From assembly GCA_900078405.1 (NCBI GenBank), contig FLTS01000001.1:1-64000 (forward strand): DNA of 64,000 bases, written 5' to 3'. The DNA is from an uncultured Stenotrophomonas sp. Lineage in GTDB: Bacteria > Pseudomonadota > Gammaproteobacteria > Xanthomonadales > Xanthomonadaceae. This document shows positions 40,964 through 50,055 of the stretch, in pieces. The notes under the pieces were generated by a model. The model saw only the letters and a program-made list of their open reading frames with translations. It made no database searches and was not told the origin of the DNA. The position numbers and the translations under genes are program-made. Position 1 is the first letter of the stretch; each line of letters opens with the position of its first letter.

Positions 40964-43129
40964 ATGCGCCTGAATTTTCTTGCGTTTTCCATCGTCGCCG
41001 GGCTCGGCCTGGCGCAGGTTGCCGAGGCTGCCGAAGGCATGTGGGTGCCGCAGCAACTGCCCGAAATCGCCGGCCCGCTGAAGCAGGCCGGGCTGAAGCT
41101 GGATCCGCAGCAGCTGGCCGATCTCACCGGCGATCCGATGGGCGCGGTGGTCGCGCTGGGCGGCTGCACCGCCAGCTTCGTCTCGCCGCAGGGCCTGGTG
41201 GTCACCAACCACCACTGCGCCTATGGCGCCATCCAGCTCAATTCCACCGCCGAGAAGAACCTGATCAAGGACGGCTTCAACGCGCCGACCTTCAAGGACG
41301 AACTCAGCGCCGGCCCCAACGCGCGCATCTACGTGCTGGACGACATCACCGACGTCACTGCGCAGGCGCGTGCGGCCATCGCCGCGGCCGGCGCCGATCC
41401 GCTGGGGCGCACCGAGGCGCTGGAAGCGTTCGAAAAGCAGGTCGTCGCCGATTGCGAAGCCGACGAGGCTTACAGCTGCCGGCTGTACAGCTTCTCCGGC
41501 GGCAACACCTACCGCCTGTTCAAGAACCTGGAAATCAAGGACGTGCGCCTGGCCTATGCGCCGCCGGGCAGCGTCGGCAAGTTCGGCGGCGACATCGACA
41601 ACTGGATGTGGCCGCGCCACACCGGTGATTTCTCGTTCTACCGCGCCTACGTCGGCAAGGATGGCAAGCCGGCCGCGTTCGCCGCCGACAACGTGCCGTA
41701 CCAGCCCAAGCATTGGCTGAAGCTGGCCGACCAGCCGCTGGGCGAGGGCGACTTCGTGATGGTGGCCGGTTACCCGGGCCGCACCGACCGCTATGCGCTG
41801 GTCAGCGAGTTCGAGAACACCGCCAACTGGATGTACCCGGCCATCGCCAAGGCCTACAAGGACCAGATCGCGCTGGTGGAAGCGGCCGGCAGGGACGACA
41901 AGGACATCGCGGTGAAGTACGCGGCCAACATGGCCGGCTGGAACAACACCAGCAAGAACTTCGACGGCCAGCTGGACGGCTTCAAGCGCAACGACGTGCT
42001 GGCCCACAAGCAGAAGGAAGAGGCCGCGGTGCTGGAATGGCTGCGCGCGCAGGGCGAAGCCGGCCGGCCGGCGCTGCACGCCTACGACCGCCTGCAGAAC
42101 CTGGGCATGATGGCGCGCGCCACCCAGGAGCGCGATTTCGTGCTGGGCATGTTCAACCGCACCGGCACGCTGGGCACCGCCGTGCGCCTGTACCGGCTGG
42201 CGATCGAGAAGGCCAGGCCGGATGCCGAGCGCGAGGAGGGCTACCAGGAACGCGACCTGCCGGCCATCGAGGGCGGCCTGAAGCAGATGGACCGCCGCTA
42301 CGTGGCGTCGATGGACCGCCAGTTCCAGCAGTACTGGCTGCAGCAGTACCTGCAGCTGCCGGCGGGCAAGGGCCTGCCGGCGCTGGACAAGTGGCTGGGC
42401 GGCAACGACGCGGCGGCGGTGGACGCGGCACTGGCGCGCCTTGACGGCTCCACGCTGGGCGAGTTGGACGAGCGCCTGAAGTGGTTCAACGCCGACAAGG
42501 CCGCGTTCGAGGCCAGCACCGATCCGGCCATCCGGTACGCGGTGGCGGTGATGCCGGCGCTGCTGGAACTGGAACACCAGCGCAAGGTGCGCATGGGCGA
42601 GGAACTGCTGGCGCGGCCGCTGTTCCTGCAGGCCATCGCCGACTACAAGCAGAGCAAGGGCGGGTTCGTCTATCCGGACGCCAACCTGTCGCTGCGCATC
42701 ACCTTCGGCAACGTGAAGGGGTACACCGGGCTGGACGGCAAGGTGCAGCAGCCGTTCACCGATCTGGAGGGCGTGGCCGCCAAGGAAACCGGCGCCGATC
42801 CGTTCGACTCGCCCAAGGCGCTGCTCGATGCGGTCAAGGCCAAGCGCTACGGCGGGCTGGAGGACAAACGCATCGGCAGCGTGCCGGTGAACTTCCTGTC
42901 CGACCTGGACATCACCGGCGGCAACTCCGGCTCGCCGGTGCTGGATGCGCATGGCCGGCTGGTGGGCCTGGCGTTCGACGGCATCTGGGAGGCGGTGGCC
43001 AGCAACTGGGTGTTCGACCCGGTGATGACCCGCATGATCTCGGTGGACCAGCGCTACATGCGCTGGATCATGCAGGAAGTGGCCCCGGCGCCGCAGCTGC
43101 TGAAGGAAATGGAAGCCGCCTCGAAGTAA
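40964..43129 (+). CDS. S46 family dipeptidyl-peptidase, DPP7-like
   Basis: The 721-residue periplasmic serine exopeptidase releases dipeptides from peptides. It has a signal peptide (to about EAA, residue 23), a chymotrypsin-like fold with His in TNHHCAYGAI (about residue 84) and the nucleophile Ser655 in GGNSGSPVLD. Residue 673 is Gly (LAFDGIWE), the state reported for DPP7 (hydrophobic P1), whereas DPP11 has Arg there. Length is normal. It is monocistronic with its own terminator. Confidence 0.92.
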   Translation: MRLNFLAFSIVAGLGLAQVAEAAEGMWVPQQLPEIAGPLKQAGLKLDPQQLADLTGDPMGAVVALGGCTASFVSPQGLVVTNHHCAYGAIQLNSTAEKNLIKDGFNAPTFKDELSAGPNARIYVLDDITDVTAQARAAIAAAGADPLGRTEALEAFEKQVVADCEADEAYSCRLYSFSGGNTYRLFKNLEIKDVRLAYAPPGSVGKFGGDIDNWMWPRHTGDFSFYRAYVGKDGKPAAFAADNVPYQPKHWLKLADQPLGEGDFVMVAGYPGRTDRYALVSEFENTANWMYPAIAKAYKDQIALVEAAGRDDKDIAVKYAANMAGWNNTSKNFDGQLDGFKRNDVLAHKQKEEAAVLEWLRAQGEAGRPALHAYDRLQNLGMMARATQERDFVLGMFNRTGTLGTAVRLYRLAIEKARPDAEREEGYQERDLPAIEGGLKQMDRRYVASMDRQFQQYWLQQYLQLPAGKGLPALDKWLGGNDAAAVDAALARLDGSTLGELDERLKWFNADKAAFEASTDPAIRYAVAVMPALLELEHQRKVRMGEELLARPLFLQAIADYKQSKGGFVYPDANLSLRITFGNVKGYTGLDGKVQQPFTDLEGVAAKETGADPFDSPKALLDAVKAKRYGGLEDKRIGSVPVNFLSDLDITGGNSGSPVLDAHGRLVGLAFDGIWEAVASNWVFDPVMTRMISVDQRYMRWIMQEVAPAPQLLKEMEAASK

Positions 43130-43149
43130 GCGGCGGCCGCATCGAAGCG

Positions 43150-43183
43150 AAAGCCCCGGCCGGGAAACCGCCCGGGGCTTTTT
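43150..43183 (+). terminator. Terminator of the S46 peptidase gene
   Basis: 43150-43159 pairs with 43172-43181 (AAAGCCCCGG / CCGGGGCTTT) and runs into a T-tract. Confidence 0.88.
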
Positions 43184-43192
43184 CGTGGACTC

Positions 43193-43338
43193 GCAGGTGT
43201 GGGGTTTGCCGCACACGGGGCCTCGGGAAGGCTCCGTGCCGGGCAAGCCCGGCACCTACAAGTACGATTCTCGATGTGCCGGTCAGCCTCGTGCCGGTCA
43301 GCCTCGATGTTGCCGTAGATGCGGGGCTTGCCCCGCAT
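43193..43338 (+). repeat. Cluster of three GTAG palindromes
   Basis: 43193-43216 is a degenerate plus-strand copy, 43236-43259 a minus-strand CCGGGC-type copy, 43315-43338 a perfect plus-strand GGGGC-type copy. Between them 43275-43304 is a 15-bp tandem duplication. Confidence 0.8.
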
Positions 43339-43346
43339 GAGGTGCG

Positions 43347-44198
43347 TTACCGGTACGGTCCCGGCCCGCGCCAGACCAGCTCCCCCTGCCGGTACACGGA
43401 CATCACCGTGACCACTTCGCGGGCATCGCCGATGGCCTGCAGCTCCGGCGAGTCGGGGGGAAGCAGGCGGCACTTGCTGGATTCGCGCCTGAGCGCGACC
43501 TCGGCCGGGCAGACCATCAGGTAGCTGGTGCCGGGCAGCGGGATGGACAGTTCCTTCATGCCCTGTTCCATCCAGTCGCGCAGCTGGGCCTCGCGCAGCA
43601 GGTCGTAGATGATCTGGTAGCCGCCGACCTGCATGGCCGGCTCGCCGCTCGCCATGTCGTTGCGGCTGCCATTGCGGTTGATCGGACCACGATAACGGCC
43701 GTCGTCGTCCGGGGCTGTTTCCTTCTCCAGCCAGCCCGGCGGACGCCCGGTCCAGGTCCGTGGCTGGCGCTGGGCGGTGCCCGACGGGCTTGAGGCAGCT
43801 TGCATCGGCGCCTGCGCGGGCTGGTCGGCGGCCTCGGTCTGCTCCGGCTCCGGCTCGGCCGGCGGTTCGATGAACCTGGCTTCGGCCACCGGCTTGCGCT
43901 GCTCGACCTTCCTGGGTGCGGTTGGTTTGGGCCGCGGCTTGAGTGTGTCCGTCGGTTTCGGGCTGGGCGGGGCCGGCGTGGCCTGCGGCGAGGGTGGTGC
44001 CTCGCCGATGAAATCCACCTTGACCCGGCCGCCGTTGGATGAGCCTTGGGGCGTGCTCACCCGCGGTGGATCGGCGTGCAGCAGGAGCAGCACCATCAGC
44101 AGGTGCAGCAGCGCACTCGCCAGCGCGGCGGCCCACGGTTGCAGGCGCTCGCTCAAGGGTTCGGGGGGAGGCGTCGGGGACGTCGACAGGCTGCTCAT
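43347..44198 (-). CDS. Pro-rich membrane-anchored envelope protein (TonB-like layout)
   Basis: I do not recognise a named family. The 283-residue protein has one transmembrane helix near residues 24-41, then a long Pro/Ala/Glu/Lys-rich stretch (to about 150) and a globular C-terminus with MQVGGYQIIYDLLREAQL and two cysteines. This is the layout of TonB or TolA-type periplasm-spanning proteins, but no exbB/exbD neighbours exist and the C-terminal domain does not look like TonB. It probably acts in the periplasm or envelope. Confidence 0.7.
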   Translation of the reverse strand: MSSLSTSPTPPPEPLSERLQPWAAALASALLHLLMVLLLLHADPPRVSTPQGSSNGGRVKVDFIGEAPPSPQATPAPPSPKPTDTLKPRPKPTAPRKVEQRKPVAEARFIEPPAEPEPEQTEAADQPAQAPMQAASSPSGTAQRQPRTWTGRPPGWLEKETAPDDDGRYRGPINRNGSRNDMASGEPAMQVGGYQIIYDLLREAQLRDWMEQGMKELSIPLPGTSYLMVCPAEVALRRESSKCRLLPPDSPELQAIGDAREVVTVMSVYRQGELVWRGPGPYR

Positions 44199-44384
44199 GC
44201 CGCTTCGGGGGCGTGGGAGGTGCTGGCCCTCATGCGGAAGTCACGTCAGTCAGCCAAGGGAGGGCCGGTATGGTAACGCCTGCCGTTGGCCGGCAAACGC
44301 GCTGGCGGTTGCAGGTTCGTTGCGGGAGCCGTCACCGATTTCGTAACGCGGGTAACCGACTCCGGCCGCGTCGCGGAGGCAGGC

Positions 44385-44390
44385 TATGAT
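44385..44390 (+). promoter_or_regulatory. -10 element of the histidine phosphatase gene
   Basis: TATGAT (five of six) lies 30 bases upstream of the phosphatase start; -35 not evident. Confidence 0.35.
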
Positions 44391-44419
44391 GCGGCCCCCC
44401 ACCACGGACACTCCACTGC

Positions 44420-45064
44420 ATGCGCATCCTGCTTGCCCGTCACGGCGAAACGCCGTGGAACGCCGAAGGCCGCTACCAGGGCCAGATCGACATTCCCCTT
44501 TCGCCGGTGGGCCAGGCCCAGGCTGCCGCACTCGGCGAGCGCCTGCGAGACGTGCAGATCACCCGTGCCGTGGCTTCGCCGCTGTCGCGTGCGCAGAGCA
44601 CCGCCAAGGCCGCGCTGGGCGCGGCACGCGAAGCCATGCTGCTGACCGAGCCGGACCTGCAGGAAATCGCCCACGGCGAGTGGGAAGGCCTGCTTGCCAG
44701 CGAGATCAACGACACCGACCCGGCGCGGTTGCGCGCCTGGCGTGAGGAGCCGGATACCGTGCTGATGCCCGGCGGTGAATCGCTGCGGCAGGTGCTGGAC
44801 CGCAGCTGGCGCGGGCTGGCCAAGGCCGCCGAAGGGTTGGGCGGGGACGACACCCTGCTGGTGGTCGCGCACGATGCGGTCAACCGCGTGATCCTGTGCA
44901 GGGTGCTGGGCCTGCCGATCGGCAAGCTGTGGACCTTCCGCCAGGCCCCGACCACGCTCAACCTGCTCGAAGGCCCGGACGTGGAGCATCTGGAAGTGGT
45001 GCGCCTGAACGACTGCGCCCACCACACCCCGTTCTTCGGCGAAGCCAAGCACCGCGCTCTGTAA
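44420..45064 (+). CDS. Histidine phosphatase superfamily protein
   Basis: The 214-residue protein begins MRILLARHGETPWN with the phospho-accepting His8 of the RHG motif and has the second catalytic histidine in VVAHDAVNR. It resembles GpmB/CobC/PhoE-type phosphatases; the substrate (phosphoglycerate or another phosphoester) cannot be assigned. It is a single gene ending near a GTAG palindrome. Confidence 0.88.
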   Translation: MRILLARHGETPWNAEGRYQGQIDIPLSPVGQAQAAALGERLRDVQITRAVASPLSRAQSTAKAALGAAREAMLLTEPDLQEIAHGEWEGLLASEINDTDPARLRAWREEPDTVLMPGGESLRQVLDRSWRGLAKAAEGLGGDDTLLVVAHDAVNRVILCRVLGLPIGKLWTFRQAPTTLNLLEGPDVEHLEVVRLNDCAHHTPFFGEAKHRAL

Positions 45065-45105
45065 GCGTCCTGTGCCCACCGGGCTCATCGCCCCGGTGAA
45101 GCCCC

Positions 45106-45129
45106 GTGCCGGGCAAGCCCGGCACCTGC
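45106..45129 (-). repeat. GTAG-type palindrome after the phosphatase gene
   Basis: A CCGGGC-type copy with head sequence CTGC in place of CTAC (reads GCAG on the minus strand). Confidence 0.75.
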
Positions 45130-45236
45130 GGCCTCGGTAGGCCCGATCATTGCCCGCGCGGCGAGGCCACGGCCACTACAGCCACTACAATGGCGCCCCG
45201 CGCTGCTTCCGCTCGCGTGCCCGCCGAGAACCCCGC

Positions 45237-46505
45237 ATGTCCCCCGTCCGTCCCGCCACGCTCGAACAGTGGCTCGCCCACATCGAACAGCAGCACCCGC
45301 AGCCGATCGCGATGGGACTGGAACGTGTGCGCGAGGTGGCCGCGCGCATGGGGCTGGCGCAACCGGGCAAGCACTGCATCGTGGTTGGCGGCACCAACGG
45401 CAAGGGTTCGACCGTGGCCTTCATCGAGGCCATCGCCCGCGCCGCCGGCTGGAAGGTGGGTGCCTACACCTCGCCACACCTGCTGGCCTACAACGAGCGT
45501 GTGCGCATCGACGGTGCCGACGTCGACGACGCCACGCTGGTGGCCGGTTTCAACGCGGTCGAGGACGCGCGCGGCGACACCGCGCTGACCTATTTCGAAT
45601 ACGGCACGCTGTGTGCGCTGTGGGTGTTCCAGCAGGCCGGGCTGGACCTGGCGGTGCTGGAAGTCGGCCTGGGCGGGCGGCTGGACGCGGTCAACATCGT
45701 CGATGCCGACGTGTCGGTCATCACCACCGTGGACATCGACCACGCCGACTGGCTGGGCGGCGACCGCGAAACCATCGGCATGGAGAAGGCCGGCATCGTC
45801 CGCGGCTGGAAGCCGGTGATCCTCGGCGAGATCGACCCGCCGTCGAGCGTGCTGCGCCGCGCCTACGTGCTGGGCGCCAACGCGATCCGCTTCGGCAGCG
45901 ACTTCTTCGCCGAGGCAGTGGACGCCGAACGCTGGCGCTGGCGTGACGTGTCGCTGCGGCTGGAGCTGCCGCAGCCGGCGCTGTGGGCGCCGGTACAGCG
46001 CGACAACGCCGCCAGTGCCATCGCCGCGCTGCGCGCGCTGGACCGGACGGTGCCGCGCGCGGCATGGGCCAGGGGGGTCGCCGAGGCACGGGTAGCCGGG
46101 CGCCTGCAGCGTTTCGAGCGCGATGGTGTGGAAGTGCTGGTCGACGTCGGCCACAACCCGCAGGCCGCCGCCGTGCTGGCCGCGGCATTGCAGGCCCGTC
46201 CCGCTGCCGGGCGCACGCTGGCGGTGTACGCGGCGCTGGCCGACAAGGATGCCCCCGGCGTGGTTGCCGCGCTGCAGGGGCGCATCGACCGCTGGCACCT
46301 GGCCGGGCTGGAAGGCGCGCGCGGGCAGAGTGCCGCACAGTTGCGCGAGCGCCTGGCCGGGACCGCCGCCGCCGGCGCGGCGTTGTCGGCCGATGTCGGG
46401 CAGGCATTGGCAAGCGCACTGGAGCAGGCGCGGCGCGGCGACCGCGTATTGGTGTTCGGCTCCTTCCATACCGTGGCCGAAGCGCTGCCATTGCTGCAGG
46501 GATAG
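45237..46505 (+). CDS. folC: Bifunctional folylpolyglutamate/dihydrofolate synthase
   Basis: FolC makes dihydrofolate from dihydropteroate and adds glutamates to folates. The 422-residue protein has a P-loop VGGTNGKGST (51-59), SPHLLAYNERVRIDG and the YFEYGTL and EVGLGGRLDAVN motifs of the Mur-ligase-like family. The frame opens at 45150, but the ATG at 45237 is the family start. It leads the conserved folC-SPOR-cvpA-purF set. Confidence 0.95.
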   Translation: MSPVRPATLEQWLAHIEQQHPQPIAMGLERVREVAARMGLAQPGKHCIVVGGTNGKGSTVAFIEAIARAAGWKVGAYTSPHLLAYNERVRIDGADVDDATLVAGFNAVEDARGDTALTYFEYGTLCALWVFQQAGLDLAVLEVGLGGRLDAVNIVDADVSVITTVDIDHADWLGGDRETIGMEKAGIVRGWKPVILGEIDPPSSVLRRAYVLGANAIRFGSDFFAEAVDAERWRWRDVSLRLELPQPALWAPVQRDNAASAIAALRALDRTVPRAAWARGVAEARVAGRLQRFERDGVEVLVDVGHNPQAAAVLAAALQARPAAGRTLAVYAALADKDAPGVVAALQGRIDRWHLAGLEGARGQSAAQLRERLAGTAAAGAALSADVGQALASALEQARRGDRVLVFGSFHTVAEALPLLQG

Positions 46506-46638
46506 GCCATGCCCCGGCGCTTGATTCGCCGGTGTGAAGGCGCAGCGGGACGCAGCCCCGACCTGCAGCTCCATGCAGGGAGGTCGTGCATGCGTGAAGG
46601 TGTTCAGCCATCGGCCGTCGTGCCCGCAGGCACCCGCA

Positions 46639-46644
46639 TATAAT
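46639..46644 (+). promoter_or_regulatory. -10 element before the SPOR gene
   Basis: A perfect TATAAT 14 bases upstream of 46659. A transcript start around 46651 would leave only about eight bases before the ATG at 46659 and about 29 before the GTG at 46680, which favours the GTG. Confidence 0.45.
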
Positions 46645-46679
46645 CGGCGGACATTCGCATGCCGCCGGACCCGCCTTCC

Positions 46680-47645
46680 GTGGATACCCCCCTGAAACAG
46701 CGACTGATTGGTGCCATCGTGCTGGTGGCGCTGGCCGTGATCTTCCTGCCCATGCTGATCAAGGACCCGGCACCGGACAGCGGCAGTGCGCAGGACGTGC
46801 CGCTGCGCGCCCCCGACGCTCCTTCCGACGGCCAGTTCGAGACCCGCGAGCTGCCGCTGGTGGCGCCCAACGCGCCGGCGTCCGGCAGTGCCACCGGCAT
46901 GCCGGCGGCGCAGCCGGAGTCCAGTGCGGCCGCGCCGGCGACGGACGACGGCCGTGCGCTGCCGCCGGCCGTTGCCGCCGGTGATTACGCGGTCAATTTC
47001 GGCGCCTATGCGACCGAGGCCGACGCCGATGCGGTGATCGCGCACCTGAAGACGGCCGGACTCCCCGGCTTCCGCCAGCCGGACACCATCAACGGCCGCC
47101 AGGCCTGGCGGGTGCGCATCGGCCCCTATGCCGACCGCGCGCAGGCCGAACTGGTGCGGCTGGAAGCGGGCAAGGTGCGCAGCGACGTGAATGCGCAGGT
47201 GGTGGTGCTCGACGCCGACAAGGGCGCGCCGGCCGCATCGCCGGTACGGACCGAGACATTGCCGCCGCAGGAGGCCAAACCGGTGGCGGCCGCGAAGCCG
47301 GAAACCCGACCCGAACCCAGGCCCGCCGCGCCGAAGCCGGAAGCCGCCAAGCCGGCGCTGCCCGAGCGCAGCACGACCACGGTGAGCACCGCGCCGGCCG
47401 CCAGTGGCGTCGGCTTCGCGGTGCAGTTGGGTGCGTTCACCCAGTCCGCGGGCGCCAATGCATTGCGCGACAAGGTGCGCGCGGCGGGCTTCAGTGCCTT
47501 CACCGACCAGGTGCGCAGGGGCGATGGCGTGGTGTTGCACCGTGTCCGCGTCGGGCCGGTGGCCAACCGCGCCGAGGCCGAGCAGCTCAAGGCGCAGGTG
47601 GCGGCGAAGGTCGGCATTCCGGGCATCGTCAGTCCACACCCCTGA
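46680..47645 (+). CDS. Cell-division SPOR-domain protein (DedD-like), two SPOR repeats
   Basis: The protein has a short cytosolic start, one transmembrane helix (LIGAIVLVALAVIFLPMLI) and a long Pro/Ala-rich periplasmic region. Counted from the upstream ATG (46659), two SPOR domains follow: YAVNFGAYATEADAD... near residues 108-183 and FAVQLGAFTQSAGAN... near 250-325. SPOR domains bind denuded septal glycans. Start codon is uncertain between ATG 46659 and GTG 46680. It sits between folC and cvpA as DedD does. Confidence 0.88.
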   Translation: MDTPLKQRLIGAIVLVALAVIFLPMLIKDPAPDSGSAQDVPLRAPDAPSDGQFETRELPLVAPNAPASGSATGMPAAQPESSAAAPATDDGRALPPAVAAGDYAVNFGAYATEADADAVIAHLKTAGLPGFRQPDTINGRQAWRVRIGPYADRAQAELVRLEAGKVRSDVNAQVVVLDADKGAPAASPVRTETLPPQEAKPVAAAKPETRPEPRPAAPKPEAAKPALPERSTTTVSTAPAASGVGFAVQLGAFTQSAGANALRDKVRAAGFSAFTDQVRRGDGVVLHRVRVGPVANRAEAEQLKAQVAAKVGIPGIVSPHP

Positions 47646-47685
47646 TGCAGGCAGTACCGCCGCTCCACCGCCACGGAGGCGACGC

Positions 47686-48429
47686 ATGATCGACATGGTG
47701 CTATTGGCCGTGATCGGGCTGTCGGCCTTGCTGGGCCTGATGAAGGGCTTCGTCGGCATCGTCGTGGGCACGCTGTCGTGGTTGCTGTCGGGCTGGGCCG
47801 CGTTCCGGTTCGGGGGCCATGCCGCGCGCTGGCTCGCCGAGGGCGCGGCGCCGTCGCTGACCCACTACCTGGGTGGCTACGCACTGGTTTTCGTCGGCGT
47901 GCTGGTGCTGGTGGCGGTGACCGGCATGCTGCTGCGCAGTGCGGTCGATGCCACCCGGCTCAACGGCACCGACCGCGCGCTGGGCTTCGGCCTGGGCGTG
48001 CTGCGCGGCGGGCTGTTCGCCTGCGTGCTGGTGCTGCTGATGGGCTTCACGCCGTTGCCGCGCGAGGCCGAGTGGAGCCGGTCGAAGGTGCTGCCGGTGC
48101 TGCTGCCCGGCGCCGAATGGATGCGTGCGCAGTTGCCGGACCTGTCCGTGCCCGGCATGGATCTGGATGCCTTGGCGCCGGCGGACTTGGGGAACCTGCC
48201 GATGACAGGCGATAATGCCGCGCTCAACGACATGATGAAGGGTAGTGGGCTGCCGGACATGGTGAGCCGGGCGCTGGGGAAACCCGCGCCGGACGCCACC
48301 GATGCCGCCCACCGGCAGGACCCTGCGAGGGCGTTGCCCTCCAATATCGACCCCGCGCAGGTGCGCCCGGGTCAACCCGACCCGGCGCGGGTCGAGGCAC
48401 AGGGCCAGGCACGGCCACCTTCACGTTAA
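47686..48429 (+). CDS. cvpA: CvpA family membrane protein
   Basis: The 247-residue protein has four membrane segments in its first 150 residues ([24 protein letters not shown] at the start) and a hydrophilic tail. CvpA was named for colicin V production and is linked to envelope homeostasis. GGAGG precedes the ATG. It directly precedes purF, the conserved arrangement. Confidence 0.92.
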   Translation: MIDMVLLAVIGLSALLGLMKGFVGIVVGTLSWLLSGWAAFRFGGHAARWLAEGAAPSLTHYLGGYALVFVGVLVLVAVTGMLLRSAVDATRLNGTDRALGFGLGVLRGGLFACVLVLLMGFTPLPREAEWSRSKVLPVLLPGAEWMRAQLPDLSVPGMDLDALAPADLGNLPMTGDNAALNDMMKGSGLPDMVSRALGKPAPDATDAAHRQDPARALPSNIDPAQVRPGQPDPARVEAQGQARPPSR

Positions 48430-48461
48430 CCGGGCCCAGCGCCCAGCGGAGATCGCGCAAC

Positions 48462-49928
48462 ATGTGTGGCATCGTCGGAATCGTCGGCAACCAGAACGTC
48501 GCCGGGCAGCTCTATGACGGCCTGACCGTCCTCCAGCACCGCGGCCAGGACGCGGCCGGCATCGCCACCGTGCACGGCACCCGCCTGCGCGTGGAAAAGG
48601 CCAACGGGCTGGTGCGCGACGTGTTCGACGAACGCCGCATGGGCGTACTGCAGGGCCGTATCGGCATCGCCCACGTGCGCTACCCCACCGCCGGCTCGGA
48701 AGGCACCGACGAGGCGCAGCCGTTCTACGTCAACTCGCCCTATGGCATCGCGCTGGCGCACAACGGCAACCTGATCAACACCGAGGCGCTGCGCCAGCAG
48801 GTGTTCGAGGCCGACCGACGCAACATCAACACCGACTCGGACAGCGAGGTGCTGCTGAACGTGTTCGCCTACGAGCTGGATGCGCAGCGCATGCTGACCC
48901 CGGAAGCGGCGATCCGCGCGGTGGCCGGCGTGCACCGCCGCTGCAAGGGCGGCTACGCGGTGGTCAGCGTGGTGCTGGGGCTGGGGCTGGTGGCGTTCCG
49001 CGACCCGCACGGCATCCGCCCGCTGGTGCTGGGCAAGCGTAGCCACGCCGAGGGCGACGAATACATCGTCGCTTCCGAATCGGTGGCGCTGGACGTGCTC
49101 GGCTTCGAGCGCGTGCGCGACGTGCTGCCGGGCGAGGCGCTGGTCATCACCGAGCGCGGCGAACTGTTCGCCGAGGTCTGCGCGCCCAACACGCAGCAGA
49201 CCCCGTGCATCTTCGAGTACGTGTACTTCGCGCGCCCGGATTCGATGATCGACAACGTCTCGGTGCACAAGGCGCGCATGCGCATGGGCCAGAAGCTGGG
49301 CGAGAAGATCCTGCGCCTGCGCCCGGACCACGACATCGACACCATCATCCCGATCCCGGACACCTCGCGCGACGCGGCGCTGGAAATCTCCAACGTGCTC
49401 GGCGTGAAGTACCGCGAGGGCTTCGTCAAGAACCGCTACGTCGGCCGCACCTTCATCATGCCGGGGCAGGGCGAGCGGGTGAAATCGGTGCGCCGCAAGC
49501 TCAACCCGATCCATCTCGAATTCCGCAACCGCGTGGTGCTCCTGGTGGACGACTCGATCGTGCGCGGCACCACCAGCCAGCAGATCGTGCAGATGGCGCG
49601 CGATGCAGGCGCGCGCAAGGTCTACCTGGCCAGCGCCGCGCCGCCGGTACGCCACCCGAACATCTACGGCATCGACATGCCGGCGGCCGAGGAACTGGTG
49701 GCGCACGAGCGCAGCGTCGAGGACATCGAGAAGTACCTAGGCTGCGACTGGCTGGTCTACCAGGATCTTGAAGACCTCGAAGCGGCGGTGCGCGAAGGCA
49801 ACCCGGAACTGAAGGGGTTCGATTCGTCCTGCTTCAACGGCCACTACGTCACCGGCATCGAGCCGGGGTATTTCGAGCGCATCCAGCAGCTGCGCTCGGA
49901 CGAGGCCAAGAACAAGCGCCGCGCGTGA
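48462..49928 (+). CDS. purF: Amidophosphoribosyltransferase
   Basis: PurF makes 5-phosphoribosylamine from PRPP and glutamine, the first committed purine step. The 488-residue protein has Cys2 ([10 protein letters not shown]) as the glutaminase nucleophile, and the PRTase motif [26 protein letters not shown]-type sequence precedes the ATG. It is of normal length and follows cvpA by 32 bases. Confidence 0.97.
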   Translation: MCGIVGIVGNQNVAGQLYDGLTVLQHRGQDAAGIATVHGTRLRVEKANGLVRDVFDERRMGVLQGRIGIAHVRYPTAGSEGTDEAQPFYVNSPYGIALAHNGNLINTEALRQQVFEADRRNINTDSDSEVLLNVFAYELDAQRMLTPEAAIRAVAGVHRRCKGGYAVVSVVLGLGLVAFRDPHGIRPLVLGKRSHAEGDEYIVASESVALDVLGFERVRDVLPGEALVITERGELFAEVCAPNTQQTPCIFEYVYFARPDSMIDNVSVHKARMRMGQKLGEKILRLRPDHDIDTIIPIPDTSRDAALEISNVLGVKYREGFVKNRYVGRTFIMPGQGERVKSVRRKLNPIHLEFRNRVVLLVDDSIVRGTTSQQIVQMARDAGARKVYLASAAPPVRHPNIYGIDMPAAEELVAHERSVEDIEKYLGCDWLVYQDLEDLEAAVREGNPELKGFDSSCFNGHYVTGIEPGYFERIQQLRSDEAKNKRRA

Positions 49929-50055
49929 TTTTCCTTCTCCCTCCGGGAGAAGGTGCCCCGCAGGGGCGGATGAGGGTATGTCGGAGCCGGAATAACTGAA
50001 CCATCATGATTCTGCCGAACCCTCACCCCAACCCCTCTCCCGAAGGGAGAAGGGC
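49929..50055. repeat. Inverted pair of CCTCTCCC-GGGAGAAGG palindromes
   Basis: One copy (about 49930-49977) and one inverted copy (about 50021-50053) flank a short spacer after purF. Each contains a CTTCTCCC / GGGAGAAG hairpin and a CCCTCACCCC or reverse arm. Such palindromes are common between genes in proteobacteria. The second copy overlaps the first codons of the next open frame. Confidence 0.7.
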
